This document shows, in pieces, positions 46,715-57,764 of a stretch of DNA of 64,000 bases (position 1 is its first letter; each line of letters starts with the position of its first letter). Position numbers and translations under genes: made by a program. Source of the DNA: Pogostemon cablin (Eukaryota > Streptophyta > Magnoliopsida > Lamiales > Lamiaceae); the NCBI GenBank assembly GCA_023678885.1, contig CM042962.1, positions 18,552,336 to 18,616,335 of the forward strand, written 5' to 3'. The notes beneath the pieces are model-generated. The model worked only from the letters and a program-made list of their open reading frames with translations. It had not been told where the DNA came from and searched no databases.

Positions 46715-46872
46715 TTTACATTCCGGGTAGACATGCGATTAAATATATGTCTTTATGTGTCCTTACTTGAAAATATTTGCATATTCTATTTTAACCTTAT
46801 ATACATTAATTGAAAGGGGGTTATATTTATTTGATCTAAAGTTTTTGGAAATATTACTTAATTTTGCTCCAG

Positions 46873-47328
46873 ATGGACAACACGCTACGACAATGGAGAC
46901 TAGATCGAGTTCGTGTAACTGGACGATCGGAGGAGGAAGACGTAGGCCATCACCTGGTACACTTAGCTCTCTTTCAACGGGGACTAATCAGAGAAGGAGT
47001 CCCCTATGGGGACTTAGAATTCAGCCTTTATGTCGCGAACTCACTACCTGAAAATTGGAGAGTGAGCGCGAATTCACTAATTGCCCAAATGATATATCTA
47101 CCACAGGATGGGGGCCCAGCTACCATGGATTACCGCGCACTTATTTCCGTATTATTGACTGAGTGGCTGTATGGTGATGTGCCTCCACCTGCTCCTAATG
47201 GAGTGGTGATTCAGGAGTTGGATGGAGTAGTGCATGATGTGGAGCCAGATGTGGAAGAGGACTATCTGATTGATAACGCTGCAGTGCCGAATGGGCACAC
47301 CCCGTATTTTTACGAGTTTTTACCGTAG
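46873..47328 (+). CDS. Orphan ORF after the older LTR
   Basis: An ATG at 46873 opens MDNTLRQWRLDRVRVTGRSE and runs 151 codons through LVHLALFQRGLIREGVPYGD, LEFSLYVANSLPENWRV, DYRALISVLLTEWLYGDVPP and an acidic tail (VHDVEPDVEEDYLID) to FYEFLP. It contains no zinc knuckle, protease or RT motif, and I do not recognise a family. The position after LTR and primer site suggests a retroelement-encoded gag-like or accessory protein. The frame is uninterrupted, unlike most TE remnants here. Composition is more GC-rich than its flanks. Confidence 0.5.
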   Translation: MDNTLRQWRLDRVRVTGRSEEEDVGHHLVHLALFQRGLIREGVPYGDLEFSLYVANSLPENWRVSANSLIAQMIYLPQDGGPATMDYRALISVLLTEWLYGDVPPPAPNGVVIQELDGVVHDVEPDVEEDYLIDNAAVPNGHTPYFYEFLP

Positions 47329-49555
47329 ACTCTAAGTGGTGTGGGGGTTCTCGGATTTCATCAGACTATTTACTTATCTATAAAAAAAATCGAATATCTA
47401 CCGGCCAATATGACAGTCATGTATATGACTAATTTTGTATGACTATGCCTATCTAAACTTAAGTAGTTTATTAGGGTAACTGTTATGTATCTGACAATCT
47501 TGTGTGACTTCTAGATACTTATATTAACCTAAGTAGTCTACTAGAATGACTATTATGTATGTATTTAACTTGTATGACTTCTATTAATGTTTAAATCATA
47601 TGTGATGGTGTAATGTCACCCCTCAAATTCAATTCAAGTGCATGCGTAACCATAAGCTTATCAAACGTCTCAAACTCTCCACCGCTAAAAGTATGATTCG
47701 ATAATGGGATCGAAAAAGACTTTTCTTTTGGATGTAATATTGGCTCTTTGGTTTAGTAGGAAATATATATAGATAAGTGACTCAAAACTCGGATCAATCA
47801 AGTGCGCATTCCATCATGATCTTTCATTCTTCTTACTCACTTCAATAAAGCACAACATCCTCCTCAACTCTTTTACTTTTCTTTTTCTTTTTCTTTCTAG
47901 CACAATATTTTTTCCTTCTCTTTCTTTTTTCTTTTTCTTTAGGTACCAGTTTTGGGCACTACATCTCGCATCCTTCATAGGGTACTAGGTTTACGCACTA
48001 CCCTAGGGTATTTGATTCAATGGAGTACTAGATTTAAGCACTACTCCATGATTTTCCTTAGATTCATTTTCAAGCTCAATCACTATTTCAACACCAATTT
48101 CATTTCTTCTCAAACTGTTATCAACTCTATCAACACACTTTGAAATGCCATTAATTCTAGTCATAGAATCAAGGCTAAAAAAATTCAAAAGCTTGAAGTG
48201 GCTATTTCTCGTAGGCTGCCAAAGAATGAGGTTTTAGACTCAACGGGGCTAACTACAGATAAATATCATTCAGTAGGGAATTATTTAGCTAAGTGACTCA
48301 TAAATTCAAGGATGTCCTAAAATCATCTCCCATAATCTAACATAACATGTAGTTTCAAGTAAAATAAGAGACAACTTCTAGAATACACACACAAGATTGA
48401 TACTCACCAGAAAGAAATATCATGTGATTATATAACATGAGTAAGGCTCAAAATCTCACATGGATTTTTAACAAGTAATAGAGCATTTTTCACTGTAAGC
48501 AATATCCAACAAGTATACATAGAACTTCATACCACAATATAACTCAAGTACAATTCCTTCATCAATTTCAAGAGCATATGAATTTCAGGCACAATTTAAG
48601 AATATGAGCACACATTGATCACAAAACCAAGATCTCAATCCTTCCACTTCTACTAATTAAAAACACACATAAAATTAGAATAAGGAAACTAGAGCACCTG
48701 ATATATCCTTCAACGTATACACGAGCTTCTCGAGTTGTTCAACTCGATTAGGTCAAAGCCTCAGTTTACCTGTTTCTATCATCAAAGCTCAACATACTTC
48801 ATCATCACAAGATTCATAAATAATAATATAGGAGAACTATAAGAAGAATCAATTGACTATCTAATCGACTCCACACACTAGAAACACCAACACAACACAC
48901 TAAACATTAAGTAAGTTGTAAAAAATTGACATACCAACACCAGTTAAAGTATTAATATGCCTAAAAAAATTAACCTCCAACAAACAAACAACTAACAAAA
49001 GGAAAAATCATACCCTTAATGCTCATAAGACGAGGTAAGTGCAACACACTCCCCCAAACTTAGTAAAATGTAAGTCGAAACTATATTTGAAAAGAGATGT
49101 AATTGCCGAAACATGAGAACCTCAAATATAATAGCTCCTCACTCACACGAAAGAAATAATATATAAATCAATAAAATGGAAGGGCAAACCCCCAACAGGC
49201 GCTCATGTTTACCGTCAAAGAGTCATGATGGTATAAAACCTTTTGAAGACTACTTGATCAGAGGGCGGCCTTCTCGCATCCTCACCTTCAAGTACTTTCT
49301 TTTCCTCTTATTGTTTACACTCAGCACCTCACATTTCTTGGTCACAAGTATATGATCCTTGGAATTTTCTTCCTCCCACGGCTGTCTAGACTCATCCTTG
49401 TCAATCTTCTACTCAAATTCAGAATCATCTGTCCTATTAAAATCAAGATTAAACAAGTTAGAAACCACGTCTATGCTCTTGCATGATTGATTCTCCATGG
49501 GCATCTTCATTGCTTTATCAAGAGAGAAAATCACATCTTCGTTGTCCATCTACAG
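47329..49555 (-). other. Non-coding 3' interior of the minus-strand Athila-like element, and spacer
   Basis: No pol domain is readable on either strand. On the minus strand a purine tract, TAAGTTTGGGGGAGTGTG, lies at about 49047-49064, the kind seen in Athila-type 3' regions. CT-rich tracts occur at about 47870-47945. I found no second copy of the 51317-53176 LTR here, so the 3' side of the element is lost or lies beyond an unrecognised break. Confidence 0.45.
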
Positions 49556-49697
49556 TCTAAGCTTCTCGGGTCTCAACCTCTTTACTCTTTCCCACTTCTT
49601 TTCCACTATAAGCTCAGTATTCTGCCCTTTGGATGGCACTGGAGTATCATTAATATCAGGTAATGCATTCTGCGTGAAAAATGGTGCTGGATAGGAG

Positions 49698-50000
49698 GGT
49701 TCGACATCGGTTTGACCTTGAGTGTTGGTCAAACCAGGTATGTAATGGTCGAACTGGTCATCTGAAAGTTTGGCATCTCTCGTACAGGTCGGTTCGACCT
49801 TGGTTCAACCTTCAGAGTTGGTCGAACCAGGGCTGTGTTGGTCGAACTCGTCATCAGAAAGTTCTGAGTCTCACGGAGGGTTTGGTCGAACCATGTATGT
49901 CATGGTCGAACCGTGTTTCAAAAAGCTCCAGAGAATGCCCAGGTGCTTAGTTTGACTTAATCGAACTGGTTCGACCAATGGTTTTGGTCGAACCATGATC
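49698..50000. repeat. GGTTCGACC/GGTCGAACC repeat block, internal
   Basis: At least ten GGTTCGACC, GGTCGAACC or one-base variants occur within about 300 bp. Two adjacent sub-blocks of about 95 bp repeat the order ..GGTTCGAC...TTGGTC(G/A)AACCAGG..TGGTCGAACT.GTCATC.GAAAGTT. The same words occur in this family's LTRs. Confidence 0.75.
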
Positions 50001-50055
50001 GAATCAAGCTTCTGAAACTTCATAATCCATTTTTTGCATCATCGGTCCCTCATAC

Positions 50056-51143
50056 TATGTTCCAGACCTTAACGTGATGACTTTACGCTCTTTTGGGTTC
50101 GTTATGCCTTGAGACTAGAATATTCCTTTCTCCAACATTTGCGTCAGTTGATTCACATTCCTGGCCATTTTCCCCATCATCAAAGCAAGGTCCTTCAACT
50201 GCTTAGAAAAATCTGCATGATTAGAGTTCATACTAGCCTCAAGAAGATCAACCCTTGCATCATTCTTAGCCATATATCGATTGAAGGTATCTTCAACACT
50301 CCTCACTTCGTGATGCTTCATACTAGGCCCCCTTTGTGTCAACTCTGTAATCTATCTCTGCTGGAATTCTAGTAGCTTGTTGATGTTAGCTAAACTAGAG
50401 ACGATCTCATCATCCCTATTCGGCTTCACCACTTGATGTTCAACCTGCGCCACCTTACCAAGTACATAAGATCCTCTTACCCTTTCCATAGGTCAGTCAC
50501 AGGAATTCATAGAGATGTCTTCAAATAACTTTTTTGCTTCAAGTGCTGTCTTAGATAACAATGCTCCTCTTGATGATGCATCAATAAGAACACGCGATTC
50601 ACAATCCAATTCATAATAGAAGATACTTATTTACTGAGCCCTAGACATCCCATGCTGTGGATACTTCCTGAGCATGTCTTTAAACCTATCCCACGCCTCA
50701 TGGAATTTCTCACCCTGATTCATAACAAATTGGGTGATGTCTTGCTTCATTCTTAAGATCCTCGAGGGTGGTATGTATCTCTCTAAGAACTTCTGCTATA
50801 ATTTGTCCCATGTAGTGCAATCTGTGGCATCAAGAGTCTCATACCAATCTTCTGCTCTATCAATTAAAGAGAACTTGAGTAGGGCGATCCGTCTAGCATG
50901 ATCATTAGCTCCAGAACCCTTTTGAGTGTTTGCATAATCAAGAAATTTTTGGAGATGCTGATATGGATCTTCAAAGCAACCTCCAGAAAAGAGATTCTTC
51001 TCTACCATGTTAATAAGAGCGGGATGTATCTCAAAATCATCATCTTCCCTCCTTGCTTCTATCAACCCCATATTACCAATTCCATTGTTCATGAAAATTT
51101 CACATATGGAAACCTTATCCGAATTTTGCCTTGCTCCGGCCAT
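50056..51143 (-). pseudogene. Athila-like gag pseudogene
   Basis: From the ATG at 51143 the minus strand reads MAGARQNSDKVS, then ALINMVEKNLFSGGCFEDPY, LQKFLDYANTQKGSG, ARRIALLKFSLIDRAEDWYE and TTWDKL. In the same frame after a TAG: QKFLERYIPPSRILRMKQDI, EKFHEAWDRFKDMLRKYPQH, SIFYYELDCESRVLIDASS, and finally ERKVITLRSGT. This is the Gag layout of Athila-type Ty3/gypsy elements (EDP...HL..F, FSL.D.A..W, YF.P......EI..F, FY.GL, ITLRSG). Six in-frame stops, several replacing Gln or Trp codons, but no frame loss over more than 1 kb show recent decay by point mutation. Confidence 0.82.
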
Positions 51144-51289
51144 GTTTAGCACTGTGAGTTATTTCTTCATTTCCTTCATCTCCTTTTCCTAGTGCACAAG
51201 TACCTCAGAAAAATTCAAGATTAGATAGTAATAAATAATCACAAATAAAAGTCTTAATCAACTAGAAATAATAAAATCAATAATAATTG

Positions 51290-51309
51290 CCGTCCCCGAC
51301 AACGGCACC
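51290..51309 (-). promoter_or_regulatory. Primer-binding site, tRNA-Asp, minus strand
   Basis: The minus strand reads TGGTGCCGTTGTCGGGGAC, one or two bases from the complement of tRNA-Asp, a few bases after the LTR end. It is the same primer type as the LARD. Confidence 0.85.
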
Positions 51310-51316
51310 AAAAACT

Positions 51317-53176
51317 TGATGAGCATTTTCTCAACACACAATTAATCCCCAAGTATGAAGGATATCAATTACAGCTTAAGCAAGCGACCAAGTTAAATAC
51401 AGAACCCAAAGGACGGCATATTATCAATTTAATTATTTACTAAATTAATTAAGACAATGCAATAAAGTTGAGTATTGGATTATTTAACTACTAAACAATT
51501 AATTAAAATAACAAATAAAATAAATTAAGCACTAGAAGAATACGAAAGTGAACCAAGAATGGAGAATAGGTAGCTCTAAGATAATCTAGTTTTACTACTT
51601 AATTTCTCTCTCAAGTGCAGGCCGACTCTGCCTTGTAGACTATGGATGTATCACTAAACCATGCAAATCTACTCTATAGACACAATCAAATATGCGTGTA
51701 ACATATGTGAATAATCTCGGAGCAAGAGACATAATTTCACCCCCTTTCTAGGTACTATCAGTATCAATTATTTCCCATGTCTGGAATCTAACCCGATATA
51801 ATCTCCCTTTATAAGTACTATAAAATTACCCTCTTTATCCTACTTACTAATCCGAATTCAATTCAATTAATAAACATTCATATATGATATTTCTAATGAA
51901 GTTTCAAAGTCCCCTCACTTAGAATCATAACATGGAATCATGTTCAGCGATGAACGCACTCAATCTACAACCAATATATATATTCAGACTCTATATACCA
52001 ATTGAAAATGCACAAAACGACCGTAACTATGGATTAAGAAAGCATAATCATATATAAAATCAATCAACAAGTAGTGTTGTCGGAGGACACATAAGAGAGT
52101 TTAATTAATTCACAAAACCTTCAAAACCCTAGATCTACCAAAACGGTTCTAGCCATGATGTTGCGAAGAACAATCATGGAGGTTGGATAGATCTTACCCA
52201 TATGTCTGGAAAATACAAGATAAATTAGGAAATGAATAAAACCCTAGATGGGGGCGTCGTCGCGTCCTTCTCCGTCTTAAATCCTCCTTTTAGTTCTCCT
52301 CTTGATTCAGCAGACGAATCTTCAAAGTGATGGATGGATGGAGGAAAGGATGTAGATGATGGTTGGGGGGTGATCTCCCCTTGTGGGGTGTAGGATGATT
52401 GTGTTGCCGTTCCCTGTGCCTCCTTGGTGTGATCTACATCCCCTTTTATCTTATAAGCTCTCCTTATGGACCTTGGATGAACTTTTTCTTGGAAAATACA
52501 AAAATACATGCACTGGGGGTGTAAAAATATGGATCTGGAGTTGTTCAGGCATTTGGTTCGACCTTTGAGCTTGGTCGGAACAGATCAAGGAGGTCAAACC
52601 ACTCTGTAATACATTTTCAGGTTCCTGGTTCGACCTGAACCAGTGGTCAACCAGATCAGTGAGGTCGAACCAGTTTGCGTAGTCTCACCTTTTTGCGTAT
52701 AACTTCCACATCCAAACTCCAATTTGAGTGATTCTTATGCTCACGCGATCCTCTCTTCCTTGGATTTCTATCCATATAAAGAACTCATAAAAATTCTAAT
52801 ATTTGAATGTATAACAAGTCATACAAAGTGACACAATCGTGCTGAGCAGGAACAGCTTGCGCGGCGTCACCATTTTGATCATAACTTTCTTGTTTGGATT
52901 CTAATTGAGGTATTTCTTATGCAAAAACAACCCTATCTTCTGTGGCTTTCCAACCGTATATCACACTTCTAGTTTTGAGTTCTACACAAATACAGAAGAA
53001 TTATACAAATTGAACATGCGTTTTCTAACATTCTTGCACAAGTTACACCTTTTCTCCAACTTTACACTTTTGATCCTTTTTCCACCTAAAACACAATAAT
53101 ACACCTCAAACGCGCCTTTTCTCACATATATCGAATCTAAGGCACTTGTGCTAATGTATAACAATAATTCCCATCA
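51317..53176 (-). repeat. 5' LTR of the minus-strand Athila-like element
   Basis: On the minus strand it starts TGATGGGAATTATTG (53176) and ends AAAATGCTCATCA (51317), 1,860 bp. It is related to the solo LTR at 60783-62452: shared GTGTGTTGAGAAAA(T/C)GCTCATCA end, the TAGAGTAGATTTGCATAG(T/G)TTAG block and the GGTTCGACC cluster (52554-52671). Confidence 0.85.
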
Positions 53177-53387
53177 AAAGGTGTTATATTGGATATTCAA
53201 ACACACTTATTTTCACTTTCATCAAGCCCCTCCTCCATTAAAAAATCCAACTAATCAACTAGTGAGAAATGTAATTCAAGAGGATGAAAACTTGGGTAAC
53301 ATTTTCATGGTGGGTGGACAAAAATTTGTGAACTTGTCGAGTCAAGGTAGCAGTGTTGGAGATAGGAAGGGCAGGAAAAAAGCTTGA
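53177..53387 (+). pseudogene. Unassigned coding-like fragment
   Basis: The frame reads QAPPPLKNPTNQLVRNVIQE, DENLGNIFMVGGQKFVNLSS and QGSSVGDRKGRKKA before TGA. Charge pattern and a clean end suggest the C-terminus of a real, perhaps transposon-borne, protein cut off by the Athila-like LTR. Family not recognised. Confidence 0.35.
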
Positions 53388-54053
53388 AGCATCCTCATAT
53401 CTTTTATTTTCTGTTATTTTGTGAACCTGTTAAGTAGATGTTATTTTGCGAGCAACAATGACTCTTACTTTTGGTTTTGGTTGTGAGCAATAATGACTCA
53501 TGTTTTAATTATGCACGGTTACTATTTTGATGGGTTGATGGAATGTGAATCAATCCCTTTTTGTTTATGTTGTGCAAGAGTAATGTTTGCTGTAAACTCT
53601 TTGAATCTAATGATCAAATTTCATATTAAATATTTGAGTGTTCATGTTTCGCTTTTGTATTTTTTTATTATATATATATTTTTGGTTTCATGTTGGTCAC
53701 TAATTGATTAAATGTAAAAAACCATTGAATGTAACGCTCTATTGCCCTACCATGTCAGAAAAAAGGCATATGAATTCCATAAACATTATCAATAAAAATT
53801 CATTACAAAAGGTTTGATTCCCACCATTTCTCTATTGTCCCGAAACCAAGATCATAAACATTCATACTAAAATACACACTCACCGTCCACAAATATTATT
53901 AATACACAATCATCATTACATATGAATTCCCAGCACTTCCAAAAATAGTGAAAAGTCTGACTAGTTTTACTAGATTGCAGTGTCACACAAAACTTAACAA
54001 AGAAACCCAGCCCACAATCCAGCTACATAACACCTACCATCGCGGAGTTACTC
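53388..54053. other. Spacer
   Basis: AT-rich, no supported gene. Confidence 0.5.
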
Positions 54054-54698
54054 CTACATAAAAAGCTTACTAATAATAGCGCAAACTATGATCAAACACA
54101 TCCCTATTGCCACTTTGAGTAGAGCATCTGTCGTGAACTCTTTAATTTCAGCTTTTTGCATTTTCAATTGCTATTTAACGTCTTCAATCTCTTCCTCCAA
54201 ATGAGCATTCACATTCTGCAATATTGACACCATTTCCTCTAACTCAACAAATGTAAATTCTAAGTCTTCAGGTCGTTCAGATGTTTACTCTCTACCATTT
54301 CTTCGTTGTTAGAATTCAGGTCATTCAAACTTTTACCCAATTTCTCTAACTTTCCATTAACTCCCATGAGATGTTGATTCTTTGCCTTCAAATCATTCAT
54401 GCTTTTAAGCAAACCTGGGATAATCTGTCTTGCTCGATCGCATAACGGAGGATCTACCCATTTGAAGAAATTGCAATATCCCAATTTCTAAAAAATTCAA
54501 GAACTCATTCTAATCAAATTGCCAATATCATAGAGGGGTTTTTTTGGAAATTACATAATAATTACATTACACTTACCGGATACCTTTCATATCCAAAAAT
54601 CGTCGCCCAGAATTCGTATCCTTCCACGAAGCAGACAGTACAGCCACCCGCTTGCAAAAGCAATACACATCTCCCGATTCACGACTTGAATGTGACAT
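54054..54698 (-). pseudogene. GRF-type zinc-finger protein (At4g04775-like) pseudogene
   Basis: Minus strand. Exon 1 from ATG 54698 reads MSHSSRESGDVYCFCKRVAV, then LSASWKDTNSGRRFLDMKG, the first half of a GRF zinc finger (C.C...SW...N.GRRF). After an intron of about 75 bp, exon 2 (from about 54484) reads GYCNFFKWVDPPLCDRARQI then IPGLLKSMNDL, the second half, followed by a Leu/Glu/Asn coiled coil. A one-base shift after LNDLKT leads to VELEEMVSILQNVNAHLEEE, a TAG, and MQKAEIKEFTTDALLKVAIG with a hydrophobic C-terminal tail (MCLIMVCAIISKLFM). The plan GRF finger, coiled coil, tail anchor is that of a common plant protein family of unknown role. The first-half Cys before GYCNF looks changed. 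Frameshift and stop indicate a pseudogene. Confidence 0.7.
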
Positions 54699-55380
54699 GG
54701 ATACTTGAAGGAGGGAGGTTACTTGGTGGATTGTGGATTTGGATTAGGGTTCCTCTTCGATTTGGTTCTTTGTCAATTTGGGAATTAGGTTTCAGAAGAG
54801 TTTGATCGCGAATTGGGCATTAGGTTTCGATTTTAATAGCAAATATTCTATTTTTTAATCGCATCTTATGTTTTTTTATGTTTAATTTTTAATCTTAATA
54901 ACATAATTTGAAATATATTTTAGGAAATTAGGTGTGGTGAGTCAGATTTTTATTTTTTTATTTTTTATTAATTTGATGACGTGGCGATTCTATTGGCCCA
55001 ATTTTATCCATTTGTCCAGGTCACCAACCCTCACCGGATTACCCAAAATTTATATGTCAAGTGCGGCGCACGTGACCAATTTCTGGCGAAAATCTAGTGT
55101 TCCAGCGAAAATTGGGTAAAATTGAAACAAAATCAATAGTTATGGGACAAAATCGATACAAATATCTTTTTTGGGACAAAATCTAAAGTTTTCAATAGTT
55201 ATGGGACAAAAAAACCTTATAACTCGTCTGAATTGTATGTGGGCATGATAGATATTTGATGCGATGAATTTTTCTTTACTATATATGTTTTCTCCGTTAA
55301 TTATACATGCGTATGTTCTGAATTGTACATAGGCATGAGTATGTGTATACGATAAGATGGATTTTGTGAAAGAAGAAAAC
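54699..55380. other. Upstream region of the GRF pseudogene
   Basis: It contains TTATGGGACAAAATC..-type repeats (about 55139-55210) and one copy of the GTTCTGAATTGTACATAGGCATGAGT motif that recurs around the FAR1 pseudogene. No gene seen. Confidence 0.45.
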
Positions 55381-55805
55381 TCTAAATCCTAAACCGTAAA
55401 CGCTAAACTGTAAACCCCAAAATCCTGAATTCTTAAACCCTAAACTCGAAACCATAAATCCTTGAACCCCTAAACCCTAAACCCCTAACCCCTTAAACCC
55501 TAAACCCCTAAACCCTTAAACCCTAAACCCCTAAACCTTTCAACCCTAAACCCCTAAACCGTAAACCGTAAACCCCAAAATTGTAAACCCTAAACCCCTA
55601 AATCGTAAACCCAAAACCCCTAAACCGTAAACCCTAAACCCATAACCCCTAAACCACTAAACCTTAAACCCTAAACCCTAAACCCCTAACCCCTAACCCC
55701 TAAACCCTAAACCGTAAACCCCTAAACCCTAAACCCTAAACCACAAAACCCAAAACCCCTAAACCGTAAACCCTAAACCACTAAACCCCTAAAACCTAAA
55801 TCTTA
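55381..55805. repeat. Interstitial telomere-like repeat block
   Basis: About 425 bp are made almost wholly of CCCTAAA and variants (CCCCTAAA, CCGTAAA, CCCAAAA, CCACTAAA), the plant telomere motif. The block is degenerate, so it is not a functional chromosome end. It is flanked on both sides by the GTTCTGAATTGTAtATgGGCATGA motif. Confidence 0.93.
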
Positions 55806-55969
55806 AGCTGTATATTGATATGTTCTGAATTGTATATGGGCATGATAAGCTTGTTGGTAGCATTGTGCATTCGAAGTGATGAATTTTTCTTTATTGTATA
55901 TGTATTCATCATTAATAGTATAGAAATAACTAATTATGTTTATTATATGCAAATTTTTCAAATTTTATG

Positions 55970-57316
55970 CTCTAGTGAAGATGAGGAAAGTAGGGAATAT
56001 GAGAAAGTGATAGATTCACTAGTTGGATTAAAAAGAGACACTTGAGAAGATGCACAAATTGTATTGTAAGCATACAAGAGAATTAGGATTTAGTGTATGT
56101 AACTCCAGCACTAGAATTTCAAGTAAATCAGTTGAGACAGAAAAACTTATGTGTGCTCATGTTCTGGAAAAGAAAGAAAATTACGGAAGAAAGAAAAAGG
56201 AAAGTTAGTAATACAAGGACTGATTGTAAGGCACTTATGAGAGTGAAAAGGATGGATGAAGGGATGTTTGAGGTGATAGTTCATGAGATGACCCATAATC
56301 ATCCGTTGACTAGAAGAGAATGGAGTTATCTCCATCGTTCGGAGAGATAAATATCCAAAGATAAGGGTGATGCTATAATATATATGCTACATACTACTAG
56401 AGGAGAAGAAAATGTAGGGCATACAATGAGAGATCACATAAATTTTGCAAATCAATGGAAAATGAATAGGATACAAGGTGGGGATGCTAAAACACTAATA
56501 TCACTAATGGAAAAACAGGAAGAAGAGGAGGAAACTTATTATTACAAGGTGATGTTGGTTGAGGAAGGAAGATTGTGTAATCTGTTTTGGAGAGATTCCA
56601 TGACGAAAGAAGATTTTAGCATTTATGGGGATGTGTTGGTGTTCGACACCACATACACAATAAATAAGTATAACTTAATTTGTGCCCCATTTGTTAGGAT
56701 AAACAAGCATAGAAAGAATTTGATGTTTACTTGTGCTTTCATTAGTGATGAGACAACCAAGTCATTCGAGTAGTTATTTGAAAAATTCAAGAAATCTATG
56801 GGAAGCAAAAGTCCAGTAACAATTTTTACGGACCAAGATCATGCTATTACAAATGTTCTAGAAAAGGTAAATATCTTTCACTTATAAAACTACTACCATT
56901 ACTATATTAAATTAATACATTGAACTTTATATTATTTGTATGCTGCTGGTTTTTCCAAATACAAGGCATAGGTTGTGCCTGTGGCATCTGCATCAGAATG
57001 CTGTTAAAAATTATGCCAAATTGAAATCAAATGATTCATTTAAGGAGTGTTTCAATAAGTACTTATCTAACTGTTCCAACGAAGAGGAGTTTGGAGACTA
57101 TTGGAATCATATGAAATAAACCTATGCACTGCAGGGCAAAGATTGTTTTGAGAGATTGTACACTTTAAAATATAGGTGGTGCACAACACTTAGCAATGAC
57201 TTCTTTTCAGCTGGAGTCTTATCTTCACAAAGAAGTGAGGGCACCAATCATGCTATTGGATTTAAAGCCTATAAAAAAATAAGTTTGACTGAATTCTATG
57301 GTATGTTTCTTAAATG
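55970..57316 (+). pseudogene. FAR1/FHY3-type MULE transposase pseudogene
   Basis: N-terminal remnant: KRDTLEKMHKLYCKHTRELGF (FAR1-type DNA-binding start), across frameshifts. Central MULE transposase domain at 56384-56860: DFSIYGDVLVFDTTYTINKY, NLICAPFVRINKHRKNLMFT, CAFISDETTKSFE, TAG, then PVTIFTDQDHAITNVLEKV. After an intron-like gap: VFPNTRHRLCLWHLHQNAVK and, past a TAA, YALQGKDCFERLYTLKYRWC and GVLSSQRSEGTNHAI. The D (VFDTTY), D (TDQD) and CLWH motifs are those of Mutator-like transposases and the FAR1/FHY3 regulators derived from them. Several stops and frameshifts make it dead. The SWIM zinc finger was not found. Confidence 0.8.
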
Positions 57317-57459
57317 AAATACTATAAATATAGCATATGATTTTATGTTTTATATACAAATATTTGATAATAAATGTAAAACATCCGTGTGTAGATTTTT
57401 TTCTAGTCATGTACCATTGAAAACAGTACATCTGAACAAGTTATCTTTTTGAACTAATA

Positions 57460-57764
57460 TTTTAATTGTATGTATGTTTTCTTTGTTAATTATATATATG
57501 TATGGTTTGAATTGTACATGGGCATGATGAGTATGATAGATTATTTTAATTGTGTATGTTTTCCCCGTTAATTGTATATAGGTATGGTCTGAATTATACT
57601 TGGACATGATTTGTATGGTGAATTATTTTAATTGTATATGTTTTCCCCGTAAATTGTATATATATATGTTCTGAATTGTATATGGGCATGATTTGAATGG
57701 TGGATTATTTTAATTGTATATGTTTTCTTAGTTAATTGTATATAGATATGTTCTGAATTGTATC
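57460..57764. repeat. 83-bp minisatellite 3' of the FAR1 pseudogene
   Basis: The unit TTTAATTGTATATGTTTTCC, CCGTTAATTGTATA, TGTTCTGAATTGTATATGGG, CATGATTTG.ATGGTGGATTAT starts at about 57460, 57544, 57627 and 57708. The last copy is cut by the copia fragment. Single related copies lie at about 55210-55345 and 55810-55900. Confidence 0.88.

Noticed and set aside
47612..47640. 3' LTR start of the older element (TGTCACCCCTCAAATTC)
   Set aside because: Similarity to TGACACCCCAAC stops after about ten bases and the following sequence does not match the older LTR.
49698..50000. Regularly repeated words suggesting a CRISPR-like array
   Set aside because: Repeats are short, occur in both orientations, lack fixed spacers and lie in a plant retroelement.
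55381..55805. True telomere or chromosome end
   Set aside because: The repeats are degenerate and have ordinary sequence with TE genes on both sides.
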